Below, piece after piece: positions 17,677 through 27,190 of a stretch of 64,000 nt of DNA. Every line of letters starts with the position of its first letter. Position 1 is the stretch's first letter. Under the pieces are notes generated by a model that searched no databases, was not told the origin of the DNA, and was given only the letters and a program-made list of their open reading frames with translations. The position numbers and the translations under genes are program-made. The stretch is from NCBI GenBank assembly GCA_905480335.1, contig CAJQPY010000003.1, forward strand, positions 97,457-161,456, written 5' to 3'. The stretch is from an uncultured Ilumatobacter sp. (GTDB lineage: Bacteria > Actinomycetota > Acidimicrobiia > Acidimicrobiales > Ilumatobacteraceae).

Positions 17677-18831
17677 ATGACCATCGAAATCCACGGAACC
17701 GTCGCCCCAGGGTTCGAAGCTGTTCGTGACGCCTTCGCTGCCAACTGGGAACAGAGCGGCGAAGTCGGCGCCTCGGTCAGCGCAACCGTGAACGGCGAGG
17801 TCGTGTTCGACTTGTGGGGCGGCACGGCTACTTACGACGACGGCGAACGCCCGTGGGAGAAAGACACGATCATCAACGTATGGTCAACCACTAAGACAAT
17901 GTCGTTCCTGTGTTGTCTTCTGCTCGCCGATCGCGGCGAACTCAACCTGTACGCACCGGTCGCAACGTACTGGCCCGAGTTTGCTGCCGGCGGCAAGGGG
18001 CAGGTGGCGACGCGCCACATCCTGGGCCATACAGCTGGCCTGTCGGGCTGGGATGAGCCGCTCACGATCAACGATCTACTCGACCACGACAAGCTCGTCG
18101 GGCTCCACGCGAACCAGGCGCCCTGGTGGGAGCCGGGATCCGGTTCGGGCTACCACGCCATCAGCCAGGGCTACCTGCTCGGCGAGATCGTTAAGCGCAT
18201 CTCGGGCCGCTCCCTCGGACAGTTCTTCGCCGACGAGATTGCGGGCCCACTCGGCGCCGACTTCCACATTGGTACCACCGCCGAACACGACTCACGTATT
18301 GCGCACGTCATCGCGCCGTCGTTGGGACTCGGGGAAGTTCCAAGCGCGTCGGACGTCGGTGAGTTGTCGATCGCCTGGCGCACGCTCAGCAACCCGATGG
18401 TGGACGCATCGTTCTCGTCCACACCGGCCTGGCGGCGCGCCGAGGTACCCGCCGCAGGCGGCCACGGAAACGCCCGCTCCGTCGCGGCGGTCCACACGCT
18501 CACAGCGAACGGTGGGTCAGCGAATGGGAAGCAGATCATCTCCGCCGAGGGCCTCGAACAGATCTTCGACGTCCAGGCCGAAGGGATGGACAAGGTGCTA
18601 CTTGGCACCGAACTGAAGCTCGGAATGGGCTTCGGCCTGCCAGGCCCGATGCTGCCGCTGCCCAACCCGCGCACCTGCTACTGGGGCGGCTGGGGCGGCT
18701 CGTTGGCGATCATCGACATGGACCTGAACCTCAGCTACAGCTACGTAATGAATAAAATGGAATCGTCGCTCACTGGCGATCCGCGCGGCGCCGGCCCCCT
18801 CCTTGCCGCCTACGGGATCCTCATGTCCTGA
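17677..18831 (+). CDS. serine hydrolase / class C beta-lactamase-like esterase
   Basis: INVWSTTKTMSFLCCLLLADRGELNLYAPVATYWPEFAAGGKGQVATRHILGHTAGL: SxxK (STTK) and downstream YHAISQGYLLGEIV. Confidence 0.92.
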   Translation: MTIEIHGTVAPGFEAVRDAFAANWEQSGEVGASVSATVNGEVVFDLWGGTATYDDGERPWEKDTIINVWSTTKTMSFLCCLLLADRGELNLYAPVATYWPEFAAGGKGQVATRHILGHTAGLSGWDEPLTINDLLDHDKLVGLHANQAPWWEPGSGSGYHAISQGYLLGEIVKRISGRSLGQFFADEIAGPLGADFHIGTTAEHDSRIAHVIAPSLGLGEVPSASDVGELSIAWRTLSNPMVDASFSSTPAWRRAEVPAAGGHGNARSVAAVHTLTANGGSANGKQIISAEGLEQIFDVQAEGMDKVLLGTELKLGMGFGLPGPMLPLPNPRTCYWGGWGGSLAIIDMDLNLSYSYVMNKMESSLTGDPRGAGPLLAAYGILMS

Positions 18832-18876
18832 TCCGACAGCTTCCGCGACGCCCGCAGGGCCAGGTAACAGCTTCAG

Positions 18877-19896
18877 TCAGGCGGCGATACCGGTCCAGGC
18901 AAGGAGTTCTTCGACCGGCTTGGTGTTGAGAATTCGTTCGATCGGCACACCGCAATCAGCGGCACGAGCGCACCCGAGCGCCTGCCATTCGAGCTGACCC
19001 GTCGCATGTGCGTCAGTATCGATCGTGAACCAGCAGCCATACTCGACTGCCATCCGCAACAACTCCCGCGGCGGGTCGAGACGCTCGGGCCGACAGTTGA
19101 TCTCGACCGCCGTGTCGAACTGCGCACAGGCGTCGAACACGCAGTCGGCATCGAAGTCGCTCGGTGGCCGCTTACCGATCATCCGCCCCGTGCAATGGCC
19201 GAGGATATCGACGTGAGGTGACGCGATGGCCCGCAGCATCCGCTCGGTCATCTGCTGGCGATCCATCCGCAACTTCGAGTGAACGCTTGCGACCACTACG
19301 TCGAGGCGGGCGAGCATCTCGTCAGACAGATCGAGCGCACCGTCTTCGAGGATGTCGACCTCCATCCCGGACAGAACCCGAAAGTCATGACCGGAGTCGG
19401 CGATCACCTCATTGACGACTTCGATCTGGCCGAGTTGCTCACTCAACCGCTCCTCATTCAACCCATGGGCGATCGTCAACCGGGCCGAGTGGTCGGTCTG
19501 CACCATGTACTCATGACCAATAGCGATAGCCGTGGCCGCCATCCGCTCGATCGGCGCTCCCCCGTCGCTCCAGGTCGAATGCATGTGGCAGTCGCCCCGC
19601 AACGCATCGCGATACGGGCGGGCCTGGTCGCTGACCTTGACCCGTGACGTGACCTCTAAATCAGTCAGGTACTCAACTGTGCGTCCAGCGAGCGCGTCGG
19701 CGATCACCTGCGCCGTCGCCGCACCGATTCCATCCAAGTGGATGAGCGTGTCATCATCGGCGCGCTGCGTGAGCTCGTCAGGATCGGTTGAACGCACGAC
19801 ATCGAGCGCCCGCACGAACGCCTTTGTTTTGAAACCCGACGCCTGCGCCCGGTCAAGGCAGTGAATCACGCGCAGCAAAGCGGCCTCGGGCGTCAT
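18877..19896 (-). CDS. PHP domain-containing protein (PolX/YcdX-like)
   Basis: HLDGIGAATAQVIADAL (HhH), DCHMHSTWSDGGAPIERMAATAIAIGHEYMVQTDHS, VDILGHCTGRMIGKR, FTIDTDAHATGQL. Confidence 0.9.
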   Translation of the reverse strand: MTPEAALLRVIHCLDRAQASGFKTKAFVRALDVVRSTDPDELTQRADDDTLIHLDGIGAATAQVIADALAGRTVEYLTDLEVTSRVKVSDQARPYRDALRGDCHMHSTWSDGGAPIERMAATAIAIGHEYMVQTDHSARLTIAHGLNEERLSEQLGQIEVVNEVIADSGHDFRVLSGMEVDILEDGALDLSDEMLARLDVVVASVHSKLRMDRQQMTERMLRAIASPHVDILGHCTGRMIGKRPPSDFDADCVFDACAQFDTAVEINCRPERLDPPRELLRMAVEYGCWFTIDTDAHATGQLEWQALGCARAADCGVPIERILNTKPVEELLAWTGIAA

Positions 19897-20059
19897 ACGA
19901 CGATCGTACCCCCGCCTGTCCGGGGGCTTCTGGGCCGATACGTTCCGGGCAGGCACCGCGGCTTTGGATTGAGCTCGGACTCGCCGTCACGTTGACCGCG
20001 CAAGTCTTTCTGGATCGGGTTCAACCCAGCCCAATGGGAACGCCAGGAGCGCTAGCCTC

Positions 20060-21157
20060 GTGAGCCGCATGGAACGCTTCGGTCTGGTCGGTCTCCCCAA
20101 CGCGGGCAAAAGCTCGTTGTACAACGCTCTAACCGGAGGTGGTGCGCTAGCTGCGCCGTATCCGTTCGCAACGAAGGACCCGAACATCGGTGTCGCCATG
20201 GTGCCCGACACCCGCCTTGACCAACTGTCTGAGATGTCGAAGTCGAAGAAGACCATTCACGCCCAGGTCGAAGTCGTCGACATCGGCGGACTCGTCGAGG
20301 GTGCCAGCACAGGCGAAGGTCTGGGCAACAAATTCCTCGCTAACATCCGCGAAGTTGACGCAATCGTGTTCGTTTTACGCGCGTTCGTCAACGACGACAT
20401 CGTCGGCCCCTGCGATCCCCTCGAGCACCTCCGTGTGGTCGAGATTGAACTTGCGCTCGCCGACCTCGAAACGATCGAGAAACGCCTCCACCAGACAAAG
20501 CGCGCCTCAAAACTCGACAAGTCATTGGTCGACGAGACCGAGGCACTGCAGGCCGCTCATGACGCGCTGGCCGATGGGCTGCCGCTCTATCGTGCCGGGC
20601 TCAGTGACGACGTCCGCGAAACGCTCCAGCCGTACTTCTTGCTAACCAACCGTCGTGTGCTGGTCGTCGTCAACGTCGGCGAGGACGACATTGAGGCCAT
20701 CCCAGAGCACGAGGCCCGCGTCGCTGCCGAGTTCAACAACGCCGGCGACAACGTCGAAATCATCGGCATGTGTGTCCAAATGGAAGCCGAAGCCGCTGCG
20801 ATCGACGACCCCGAGGAACGTGCCGAGATCCTCGAAGGCTTCGGGCTCGGCGAGGGTGCCCTGTTTCGAATGGTGCGCAGCGCGTACCACCTGCTCGGAC
20901 TACGGACGTACCTCACCACAGGTGACCAGGAATCACGCGCCTGGACATTTTACGAAGGCTCGACTGCGCCTGTGTGCGCCGGGCGGATCCACGGCGACTT
21001 CCAGCGCGGCTTCATTAAGGCCGAGGTCATCCAGTGGGACGAACTCCTCGAACTCGGCTCGTGGAACGCTGCCAAAGAAGTCGGCAAGATGCGCATGGAA
21101 GGCAAGGACTACATCGCGCAGGACGGCGACGTGATGGAGTTCCGCTTCAACGTTTGA
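20060..21157 (+). CDS. ychF: redox-regulated ATPase / GTP-binding protein YchF
   Basis: FGLVGLPNAGKSSLYNALTGGGALAAPYPFATKDPNIGVAMVPD; GRIHGDFQRGFIKAEVIQWDELLELGSWNAAKEVGKMRMEGKDYIAQDGDVMEFRFNV. Confidence 0.97.
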   Translation: MSRMERFGLVGLPNAGKSSLYNALTGGGALAAPYPFATKDPNIGVAMVPDTRLDQLSEMSKSKKTIHAQVEVVDIGGLVEGASTGEGLGNKFLANIREVDAIVFVLRAFVNDDIVGPCDPLEHLRVVEIELALADLETIEKRLHQTKRASKLDKSLVDETEALQAAHDALADGLPLYRAGLSDDVRETLQPYFLLTNRRVLVVVNVGEDDIEAIPEHEARVAAEFNNAGDNVEIIGMCVQMEAEAAAIDDPEERAEILEGFGLGEGALFRMVRSAYHLLGLRTYLTTGDQESRAWTFYEGSTAPVCAGRIHGDFQRGFIKAEVIQWDELLELGSWNAAKEVGKMRMEGKDYIAQDGDVMEFRFNV

Positions 21158-21198
21158 CGAGACCGCCCAACGCACCACCTGCGTGGCATGCTTAAGAG

Positions 21199-21537
21199 AT
21201 GCCCTGGCTCGTCAGCGACGCTCACGTGCTCGCATCGGCAAAACGCGCGACAACGCGCAGCGAACGCCGACACGGACTGCTGGGTCGCGATTCGTTCGAG
21301 GGGGCCCTAGTCATCGAGCCATGCCGGTGGGTCCACACCATCCGAATGCGCTTTCCGATCGACGTCGCCTTCCTCGACGCCGACGGGTTGGTCGTGCGCA
21401 CCGTGCAGATGCCGCGCCAGCGCATAGGGCTACCGGTGCCACGGGCGCAAATGGTGATCGAAGCCGAAGCCGGCGCGTTTGCACGCTGGGGGGTGCACGT
21501 CGGCGACGTCATCGAATTACGCGACGACGACCAATGA
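21199..21537 (+). CDS. DUF192 family protein
   Basis: RRHGLLGRDSFEGALVIEPCRWVHTIRMRFPIDVAFLDADGLVVRTVQMPRQRIGLPVPRAQMVIEAEAG. Confidence 0.87.
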   Translation: MPWLVSDAHVLASAKRATTRSERRHGLLGRDSFEGALVIEPCRWVHTIRMRFPIDVAFLDADGLVVRTVQMPRQRIGLPVPRAQMVIEAEAGAFARWGVHVGDVIELRDDDQ

Positions 21538-22391
21538 GCACTCTGTGGCTCGTTGCCACGCCGATCGGGAACCTCGGCGACTTAGCACCGCGGGCGGTCG
21601 ATGTGCTCGCCGCTGTGGAGCTCGTCTGCTGCGAGGACACACGCCGCACCGGAAACCTCCTCCGTCATGCAGGTATCCGTGCGAATCGACTGACGGTCTG
21701 CAACGAACACACCGAATTCGACCTCACCACCCAGGTCCTCGACGTCTTGTCGAGCGGGGCCAACGTGGCCGTTGTGAGCGATGCCGGGAGCCCAGGAATC
21801 TCCGACCCTGGCGAGCGCCTCGTCGCCGCAGCGATCGAGGCCGGCCACACCGTCAGCGCAGTTCCTGGTCCGAGTGCGGCAACGATGGCCGTAACCATCA
21901 GCGGGCTGCCGAGCGGCCGCCACGTAATGGAGGGTTTCCTTCCGCGTAAGGGCCGAGAACGAACCGAACGAATCGCCGAGATCGCCGCCGAGACCCGGAC
22001 GGTCGTGCTCTACGAAGCACCACACCGGATCGAACGCACCCTCAACGATCTGCTGAGTGCGTGTGGCACCGAGCGGACCGTGGCGGTCTCCCGCGAGCTC
22101 ACCAAACTGCATGAGCAGACCATTCGCGGGACCCTCGGATCGATCGAGGTGGACAAGCCGCGGGGTGAGTACGTCATCGTGCTCGGCGGCGTTTCGACCG
22201 AGCCCACCCCGATTCCCGATGATGACGTACGAGCCGCGTTGCGGTCATCGATCGCCGACGGTGCCTCCACCCGAGATGCCGCCGCATCAGTTGCTGCAAC
22301 AACCGGTCGGCGGCGCCGCGACGTGTACCAGATGGCACTAGGTCTGAATACGTCTCCGACGCCCGGACCTCTGACTGACCGGGCAAACTGA
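21534..22391 (+). CDS. rsmI: 16S rRNA (cytidine(1402)-2'-O)-methyltransferase
   Basis: MSTLWLVATPIGNLGDLAPRAVDVLAAVELVCCEDTRRTGNLL...VVSDAGSPGISDPGERLV...GFLPRKGRER. ATGA overlap with the DUF192 gene. Confidence 0.96.
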   Translation: MSTLWLVATPIGNLGDLAPRAVDVLAAVELVCCEDTRRTGNLLRHAGIRANRLTVCNEHTEFDLTTQVLDVLSSGANVAVVSDAGSPGISDPGERLVAAAIEAGHTVSAVPGPSAATMAVTISGLPSGRHVMEGFLPRKGRERTERIAEIAAETRTVVLYEAPHRIERTLNDLLSACGTERTVAVSRELTKLHEQTIRGTLGSIEVDKPRGEYVIVLGGVSTEPTPIPDDDVRAALRSSIADGASTRDAAASVAATTGRRRRDVYQMALGLNTSPTPGPLTDRAN

Positions 22392-22396
22392 AGGCT

Positions 22397-23212
22397 ATGA
22401 CAGAGTACGTTGCCGTCACTGGGAGTGGCCCCAGCGCGGCCTTCTTCGACCTCGACCGCACTCTGATCTCGGGCTCTTCAGCATTCACACTCGCCATCCA
22501 AGCGCGCAAGGCTGGCCTGGTCCCGACCCACCAGTTCGCCCGCGACGCCGGCAGCGCAGTGGCCTTCAAACTGTTTGGGGCGAGTGACGACACCAGCGAC
22601 CAGGTGCGCAAGCGAATTCTCGGCGCGGTCACCGGTCTACTCCAGGCCGACCTCCAGGCGCTCAACGCTGAAATCCTGCCCCGCCTCATCGAACGCGTGC
22701 GCCCCGAGGCGAAGCGGTTGCTCGAACGACACCGCCGTGCAGGCCGTGACACGTTCATCGTCTCCGCCGCGCCGCAGGAAATCGTCGAGCCGCTCGCCCA
22801 GGCGCTCGGTATGACCAGTGGTGTCGGAACTAGAAGTTGCGTCGACAACGGCGTCTACACGGGCGAGCTTGACGGGCCGTTCTGCTACGGCGAGGGCAAG
22901 GTCGAGGCAATGCAGGCGCTGGCATCGTGGAACAGCTACGACCTCGCCCAAAGCTACGCTTATAGCGACTCTGCAAGCGACCTGCCGATGCTTGAAGCAG
23001 TCGGTCACCCCGTCGCCGTCAACCCCGACTCGAAGCTCGAACGTCATGCCCGCCGCAACGGATGGCCGATTGTGATCTTCAGCCAGCGCACCAAGTCAGT
23101 GATCCGGCGCTCCCTCTCAGGAGTCGCCACAGCCGGTATCGGCGTCGGTGGTTTCGTAATCGGCACCCAAGTCGGCCGTCACCGTCGGTCGAACAGCATC
23201 TTTCGTCGATAA
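22397..23212 (+). CDS. HAD-IB family hydrolase (SerB-like)
   Basis: AAFFDLDRTLISGSSAF, FIVSAAPQEIVEPLAQALGM, YAYSDSASDLPMLEAVGHPVAVNPD. Confidence 0.93.
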   Translation: MTEYVAVTGSGPSAAFFDLDRTLISGSSAFTLAIQARKAGLVPTHQFARDAGSAVAFKLFGASDDTSDQVRKRILGAVTGLLQADLQALNAEILPRLIERVRPEAKRLLERHRRAGRDTFIVSAAPQEIVEPLAQALGMTSGVGTRSCVDNGVYTGELDGPFCYGEGKVEAMQALASWNSYDLAQSYAYSDSASDLPMLEAVGHPVAVNPDSKLERHARRNGWPIVIFSQRTKSVIRRSLSGVATAGIGVGGFVIGTQVGRHRRSNSIFRR

Positions 23213-23231
23213 GGCCCCGCTCTCCGTTCGT

Positions 23232-24071
23232 CTACGATCGCGGGGTGAGGGCCAATTGACGGGACTGGCACACAAGCGTTCCGGTCGAGTCCCACACCTC
23301 TCCTTCTGCGTCGAGGAGTCCGTCGTGAATGAAGCGGGACCGAAACGCGCAACGCAGCGGACCCGGCATCGGAACTCCCCGGATGTGCACGGTAAGTTCC
23401 ACCGTTGGCGCCCACGCAACGGGAAGACCGGCGTTAAACACCGGCGGTGGGAACGCGTCGGCCACGAGCAGCAACCCGATCACATCAACATGTTCGGCAT
23501 CGGCAAGCGCGAACCAGCCGGTCATCTCGGCACGTCCCGACGGCTCGCCACGGCGAAAACCTTCGTCACCCGGGCGCATCCGCACGTCGATCTGTTCCAT
23601 CAACGCCGGCTTGGGACCGTCGGTCGGCGACGGGGGCAATGCACAGTCATCCCAGTCAGGAAGGTCGATCGGCGCCTCCATCTGACGACTCGGGCCACCA
23701 GGCATCTGGTCACCGAACGTCCCAAGCAACTGGAGTGTTGGCTTCCCCGCGATCGACAACGTCGCTGTTGCCGTCGCCAGTCGCCGGCCCGACCGAACGA
23801 TCGAGACATCAATCTGACACTCGCCGGTCGGCGCCGGCCGCAGGTAATGTGCCGTCACGGTGAGCGGCGGTCGCCCGACCATATCGGTCATCGCCCGTCC
23901 GGCGATCGCCATCAGGTAGCCGCCGTTGGCATTCCCACCAATATCCCAACCTTCATGCACAGTTGCAGCGAAGCGGCCGCCGCCGCTCGGCGTCACAGCG
24001 GTTGCGTTGGAGAAGCGACTCACGCAGCGCACCGTAGGCAATGCGGCATCGGCGGTCCGAACCACGACCAT
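23232..24071 (-). CDS. thioesterase family protein (acyl-CoA thioesterase-like)
   Basis: GWDIGGNANGGYLMAIAGRAMTDMVGRPPLTVTAHYLRPAPTGECQIDVSIVRSGRRLATATATL. Confidence 0.82.
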   Translation of the reverse strand: MVVVRTADAALPTVRCVSRFSNATAVTPSGGGRFAATVHEGWDIGGNANGGYLMAIAGRAMTDMVGRPPLTVTAHYLRPAPTGECQIDVSIVRSGRRLATATATLSIAGKPTLQLLGTFGDQMPGGPSRQMEAPIDLPDWDDCALPPSPTDGPKPALMEQIDVRMRPGDEGFRRGEPSGRAEMTGWFALADAEHVDVIGLLLVADAFPPPVFNAGLPVAWAPTVELTVHIRGVPMPGPLRCAFRSRFIHDGLLDAEGEVWDSTGTLVCQSRQLALTPRS

Positions 24072-24184
24072 GTGACATCAGCTGCGTCCAGCGGTTGCCC
24101 TCGCAGACCCCACCGCGAACACCGACACGCAGCGGCATTGGAACATCGGGTCGGGCGGAGGAGTCCGGCAGTAACGTGCAGGCC

Positions 24185-25720
24185 GTGAGCCGGACGTACG
24201 TGACGACCCCGATCTACTACGTGAACGCGGAGCCCCACCTCGGGCATGCGTACACCACGATCATCGGTGATGCGATCACTCGTTGGAGCCGTCTGAACGG
24301 AAACCCCACCAAGTTCCTGACCGGCACCGATGAGCACGGCCTCAAGATCCAGCAGGCCGCCGAAGCCGCCGGTGTCACCCCACAGGCGTTTACTGACAAG
24401 ATCGCACCGAAGTTCGCCGCAGCCTGGGACAAGCTGAACATCGCGAACGACGACTTCATCCGAACGACCGAACGGCGCCACAAGGACGCTGTCGCCGAGT
24501 TGCTCCAACGCTGCTACGAAGCGGGCGACATTGAACTCGACACATTCGCTGGCAAGTACTGCGTCGCCTGCGAGGAGTACTACTCCGACGACGAACTGGT
24601 CTCAGTAAGCGGCGTCGTCGGTGAAGGCGAGTTATGTCCGATCCACCAGCGCCCGGTCGAGTACTTCGAGGAAGAGAACTACTTCTTCCGGCTCAGCCGC
24701 TTCCAGGACCTACTCCTCGATTGGTACGCCAAACACCCGAACGCGATGACCCCCGAACATCGCGGCAACGAAGCGCTCGGCCTAATCCGTAGCGGACTAC
24801 GCGACTTCTCGATCAGCCGCACCTCGCTCGAATGGGGCATCCCGCTCCCATGGGACCCGAAGCACGTCACCTATGTTTGGTTCGACGCGCTGACCAACTA
24901 TCTAGCCGCCGTCGGCTTCGGGTCGAGCGGCGCCGATGCAGCGGAGTACACCGACTGGTGGCCGCCAACCCATCTAATCGGCAAGGACATCGTCCGACAG
25001 CACTGCGTGTACTGGCCGGCGATGCTGATGTCGGCCGGCGTCGAACTTCCGAAGCGCTGGGCCATCGGCGGCTGGTTGCTCGTTGGCGGCGAGAAGATAT
25101 CGAAGACATCAGGCAACGTCGTAAACCCCCTCGACCTGATCGACGACGTCGGACTTGACGGCTTCCGATACTACGTCCTCGCCGAAACCCCGTACGGCAG
25201 CGACGGCGACTTCACGTACGAAGGCCTCGTCGGCCGTTACAACTCCGACCTTGCCAATAATCTGGGTAATCTCGCCGCCCGCATCGCCACCGTGGTTACC
25301 AAAAAGTGCGGCGGCGTCGGCACCGCCCCCGACCCGGACAGTCCGCTCGCTCCAGCTGCCGCAATAGCATTCACCAACTCCGCTGCGTGCTGGGACGAGA
25401 TCCAACCGAGCCGGGCGCTTGAGGCAACCTGGGGCCTCATTCGCGCCACCAACTCCCACCTCGAACAGAACGAACCGTGGAAAGCCGAACCAGGGCCCGA
25501 CGTCGACCGCGTGATGGGCGACGCCCTCGAAGCGCTACGGATCGTGGCCATTCTGTGCTCCCCGGCCATCCCCGAAACGGCCCAAGCGGTGTGGGAGCGG
25601 ATCGGCATGACCGGTCGAGTCGAGGAACAACGTTTACCCGGAGCAGTCGCATGGGGCGTCTATCCCGCTGGCAACGAGGTCACCAAGGGCGGCCCGCTGT
25701 TCCCCCGCATCAAGCTCTGA
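24185..25720 (+). CDS. metG: methionyl-tRNA synthetase
   Basis: TYVTTPIYYVNAEPHLGHAYTTIIGDAITRW...FLTGTDEHGLKIQQAA...GEKISKTSGNVV (KMSKS-like). Confidence 0.96.
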   Translation: MSRTYVTTPIYYVNAEPHLGHAYTTIIGDAITRWSRLNGNPTKFLTGTDEHGLKIQQAAEAAGVTPQAFTDKIAPKFAAAWDKLNIANDDFIRTTERRHKDAVAELLQRCYEAGDIELDTFAGKYCVACEEYYSDDELVSVSGVVGEGELCPIHQRPVEYFEEENYFFRLSRFQDLLLDWYAKHPNAMTPEHRGNEALGLIRSGLRDFSISRTSLEWGIPLPWDPKHVTYVWFDALTNYLAAVGFGSSGADAAEYTDWWPPTHLIGKDIVRQHCVYWPAMLMSAGVELPKRWAIGGWLLVGGEKISKTSGNVVNPLDLIDDVGLDGFRYYVLAETPYGSDGDFTYEGLVGRYNSDLANNLGNLAARIATVVTKKCGGVGTAPDPDSPLAPAAAIAFTNSAACWDEIQPSRALEATWGLIRATNSHLEQNEPWKAEPGPDVDRVMGDALEALRIVAILCSPAIPETAQAVWERIGMTGRVEEQRLPGAVAWGVYPAGNEVTKGGPLFPRIKL

Positions 25721-26502
25721 TGAACACGCCCCGCTACATTGATTCGCACTGCCACATCCACGACGAGCGGATCCCCGATGGGCCCGACGGTGCCGTCGCC
25801 GCCGCAGTCGAGATGGGTGTCGACATCCTCGTCACCGTCGGCTGCGACCGGGCGACGTCCCTTGCGGCGATCGACGTTGCGAACCGTCATAAGAATGTAT
25901 TCGCCACCGTCGGTTTACATCCCCACGATGCCATCAACGGCACTGCGTCGATCGTCGACCTACTTGGTACGCCAGGGATCGTCGCCGTCGGAGAAGCGGG
26001 TCTCGACTACTACTACGAACACTCGCCACGCAAGCAACAGCGCCAGGTGTTCGCCGAGCACATCGCGCTCGCCCACGAACACGACCTGACGCTCGTTGTC
26101 CACACCCGTGATGCATGGGACGAGACATTCGAAATCCTCGACGCCGAAGGTGTTCCCGAGCGCACGATCTTCCACTGCTTCACGGGCGGGCCCGATGCCG
26201 CAACACGGGGCCTCGAGCGCGGTATCCACCTGTCGTTCTCCGGCATCGTGACGTTCAACTCGGCCAGAGACGTGCAGGAAGCCGCATTCCTCTGCCCGTC
26301 TAATAGGCTTCTGGTCGAAACCGACAGCCCGTACCTCGCTCCGGTCCCGCACCGCGGCAAGCAGAATCGGCCCGCCTGGGTACCTCACGTCGGCCAATTC
26401 CTCGCCGATCTCCGTGACGAGTCGGTTGAGGAGTTCGCTGCGGCAACCGTCGCCGCCACGCACGCCGCGTTCGGTCAACAACTCACCGACGGCGGCGACT
26501 GA
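25720..26502 (+). CDS. TatD family DNase/hydrolase
   Basis: YIDSHCHIHDERI, AVGEAGLDYYYEHSPRKQQRQVFAEHIALA, FHCFTGG, LLVETDSPYLAPVPHRGKQNRPAWV. Confidence 0.96.
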   Translation: MNTPRYIDSHCHIHDERIPDGPDGAVAAAVEMGVDILVTVGCDRATSLAAIDVANRHKNVFATVGLHPHDAINGTASIVDLLGTPGIVAVGEAGLDYYYEHSPRKQQRQVFAEHIALAHEHDLTLVVHTRDAWDETFEILDAEGVPERTIFHCFTGGPDAATRGLERGIHLSFSGIVTFNSARDVQEAAFLCPSNRLLVETDSPYLAPVPHRGKQNRPAWVPHVGQFLADLRDESVEEFAAATVAATHAAFGQQLTDGGD

Positions 26503-26628
26503 GCAGTCGAGTTGCCGACACTCTCCGGACAGACCGAATCCAACGATCACACCTGACATGCTGGCCGCTCCATCGGGCCGACGGATCGTCGGCCAGCACG
26601 GCGGATACGCTCACTGGCGAGTAAAGCC

Positions 26629-27165
26629 ATGGCCTTCGAAGACACCGATCGACGACGCTCTCTACTTTTGGGGGTCCTCACCCTCATCGCGCTCCCATCG
26701 ATCTATCTCTACACTCAGTCGGACAGGTCGACCTACACCGACAGCGACGACATCGCCGCCGAAGTGGGATCCGCCATCGACGGTGAGCCGCCCATCACCG
26801 ACAACGCAACCAACCGCCCCCCGATCACAGTCTCCGACGCCGACCCGATCTTTCTGGCCGGCCCCGTTGGCGACGTCAACCCCGGCGTCAACAAAATCGC
26901 CATTCCATCTCGACCGGCTACCGCTCCGCTCGTTCTTTCCGCGAGTTACCGCAGCACGGTTGCTGGCCTTCGTTCCTGTCTCGTAAACGGCCTCGTCGGC
27001 GGGTTGACGGTGTCGATCAAGAACCTCGACAACGGACGTTCGATCTCATGCGTCACTCGAGTCGCACCCACTCTTCAGGTCGCCGACGTCGTGCTCCACA
27101 CCGACACGTTCTCCATCCTCGCCGATCCGACCGAAGCCCCAATCACCATCGAGCTGACCCGGTGA
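26629..27165 (+). CDS. membrane-anchored protein of unknown function, possible RlpA/DPBB-like C-terminal domain
   Basis: N-terminal TM (SLLLGVLTLIALPSIYLYT). C-terminal SASYRSTVAGLRSCLVNGLVGGLTVSIKNLDNGRSISCVTRV... resembles the RlpA V-T-N-L-x-N-G-R-S pattern. Confidence 0.6.
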   Translation: MAFEDTDRRRSLLLGVLTLIALPSIYLYTQSDRSTYTDSDDIAAEVGSAIDGEPPITDNATNRPPITVSDADPIFLAGPVGDVNPGVNKIAIPSRPATAPLVLSASYRSTVAGLRSCLVNGLVGGLTVSIKNLDNGRSISCVTRVAPTLQVADVVLHTDTFSILADPTEAPITIELTR

Positions 27166-27190
27166 ACGAAACAACGAGCGGATCAGCGAG

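Noticed and set aside
21183-21533. N-terminal 117-aa extension of the rsmI ORF
   Set aside because: Overlaps the DUF192 gene in another frame. RsmI homology begins at ATG 21534 with ATGA coupling.
23256-24188. 310-aa plus-strand ORF opposite the thioesterase gene
   Set aside because: Arg/His-rich shadow frame. The minus strand reads as a coherent thioesterase-family protein.
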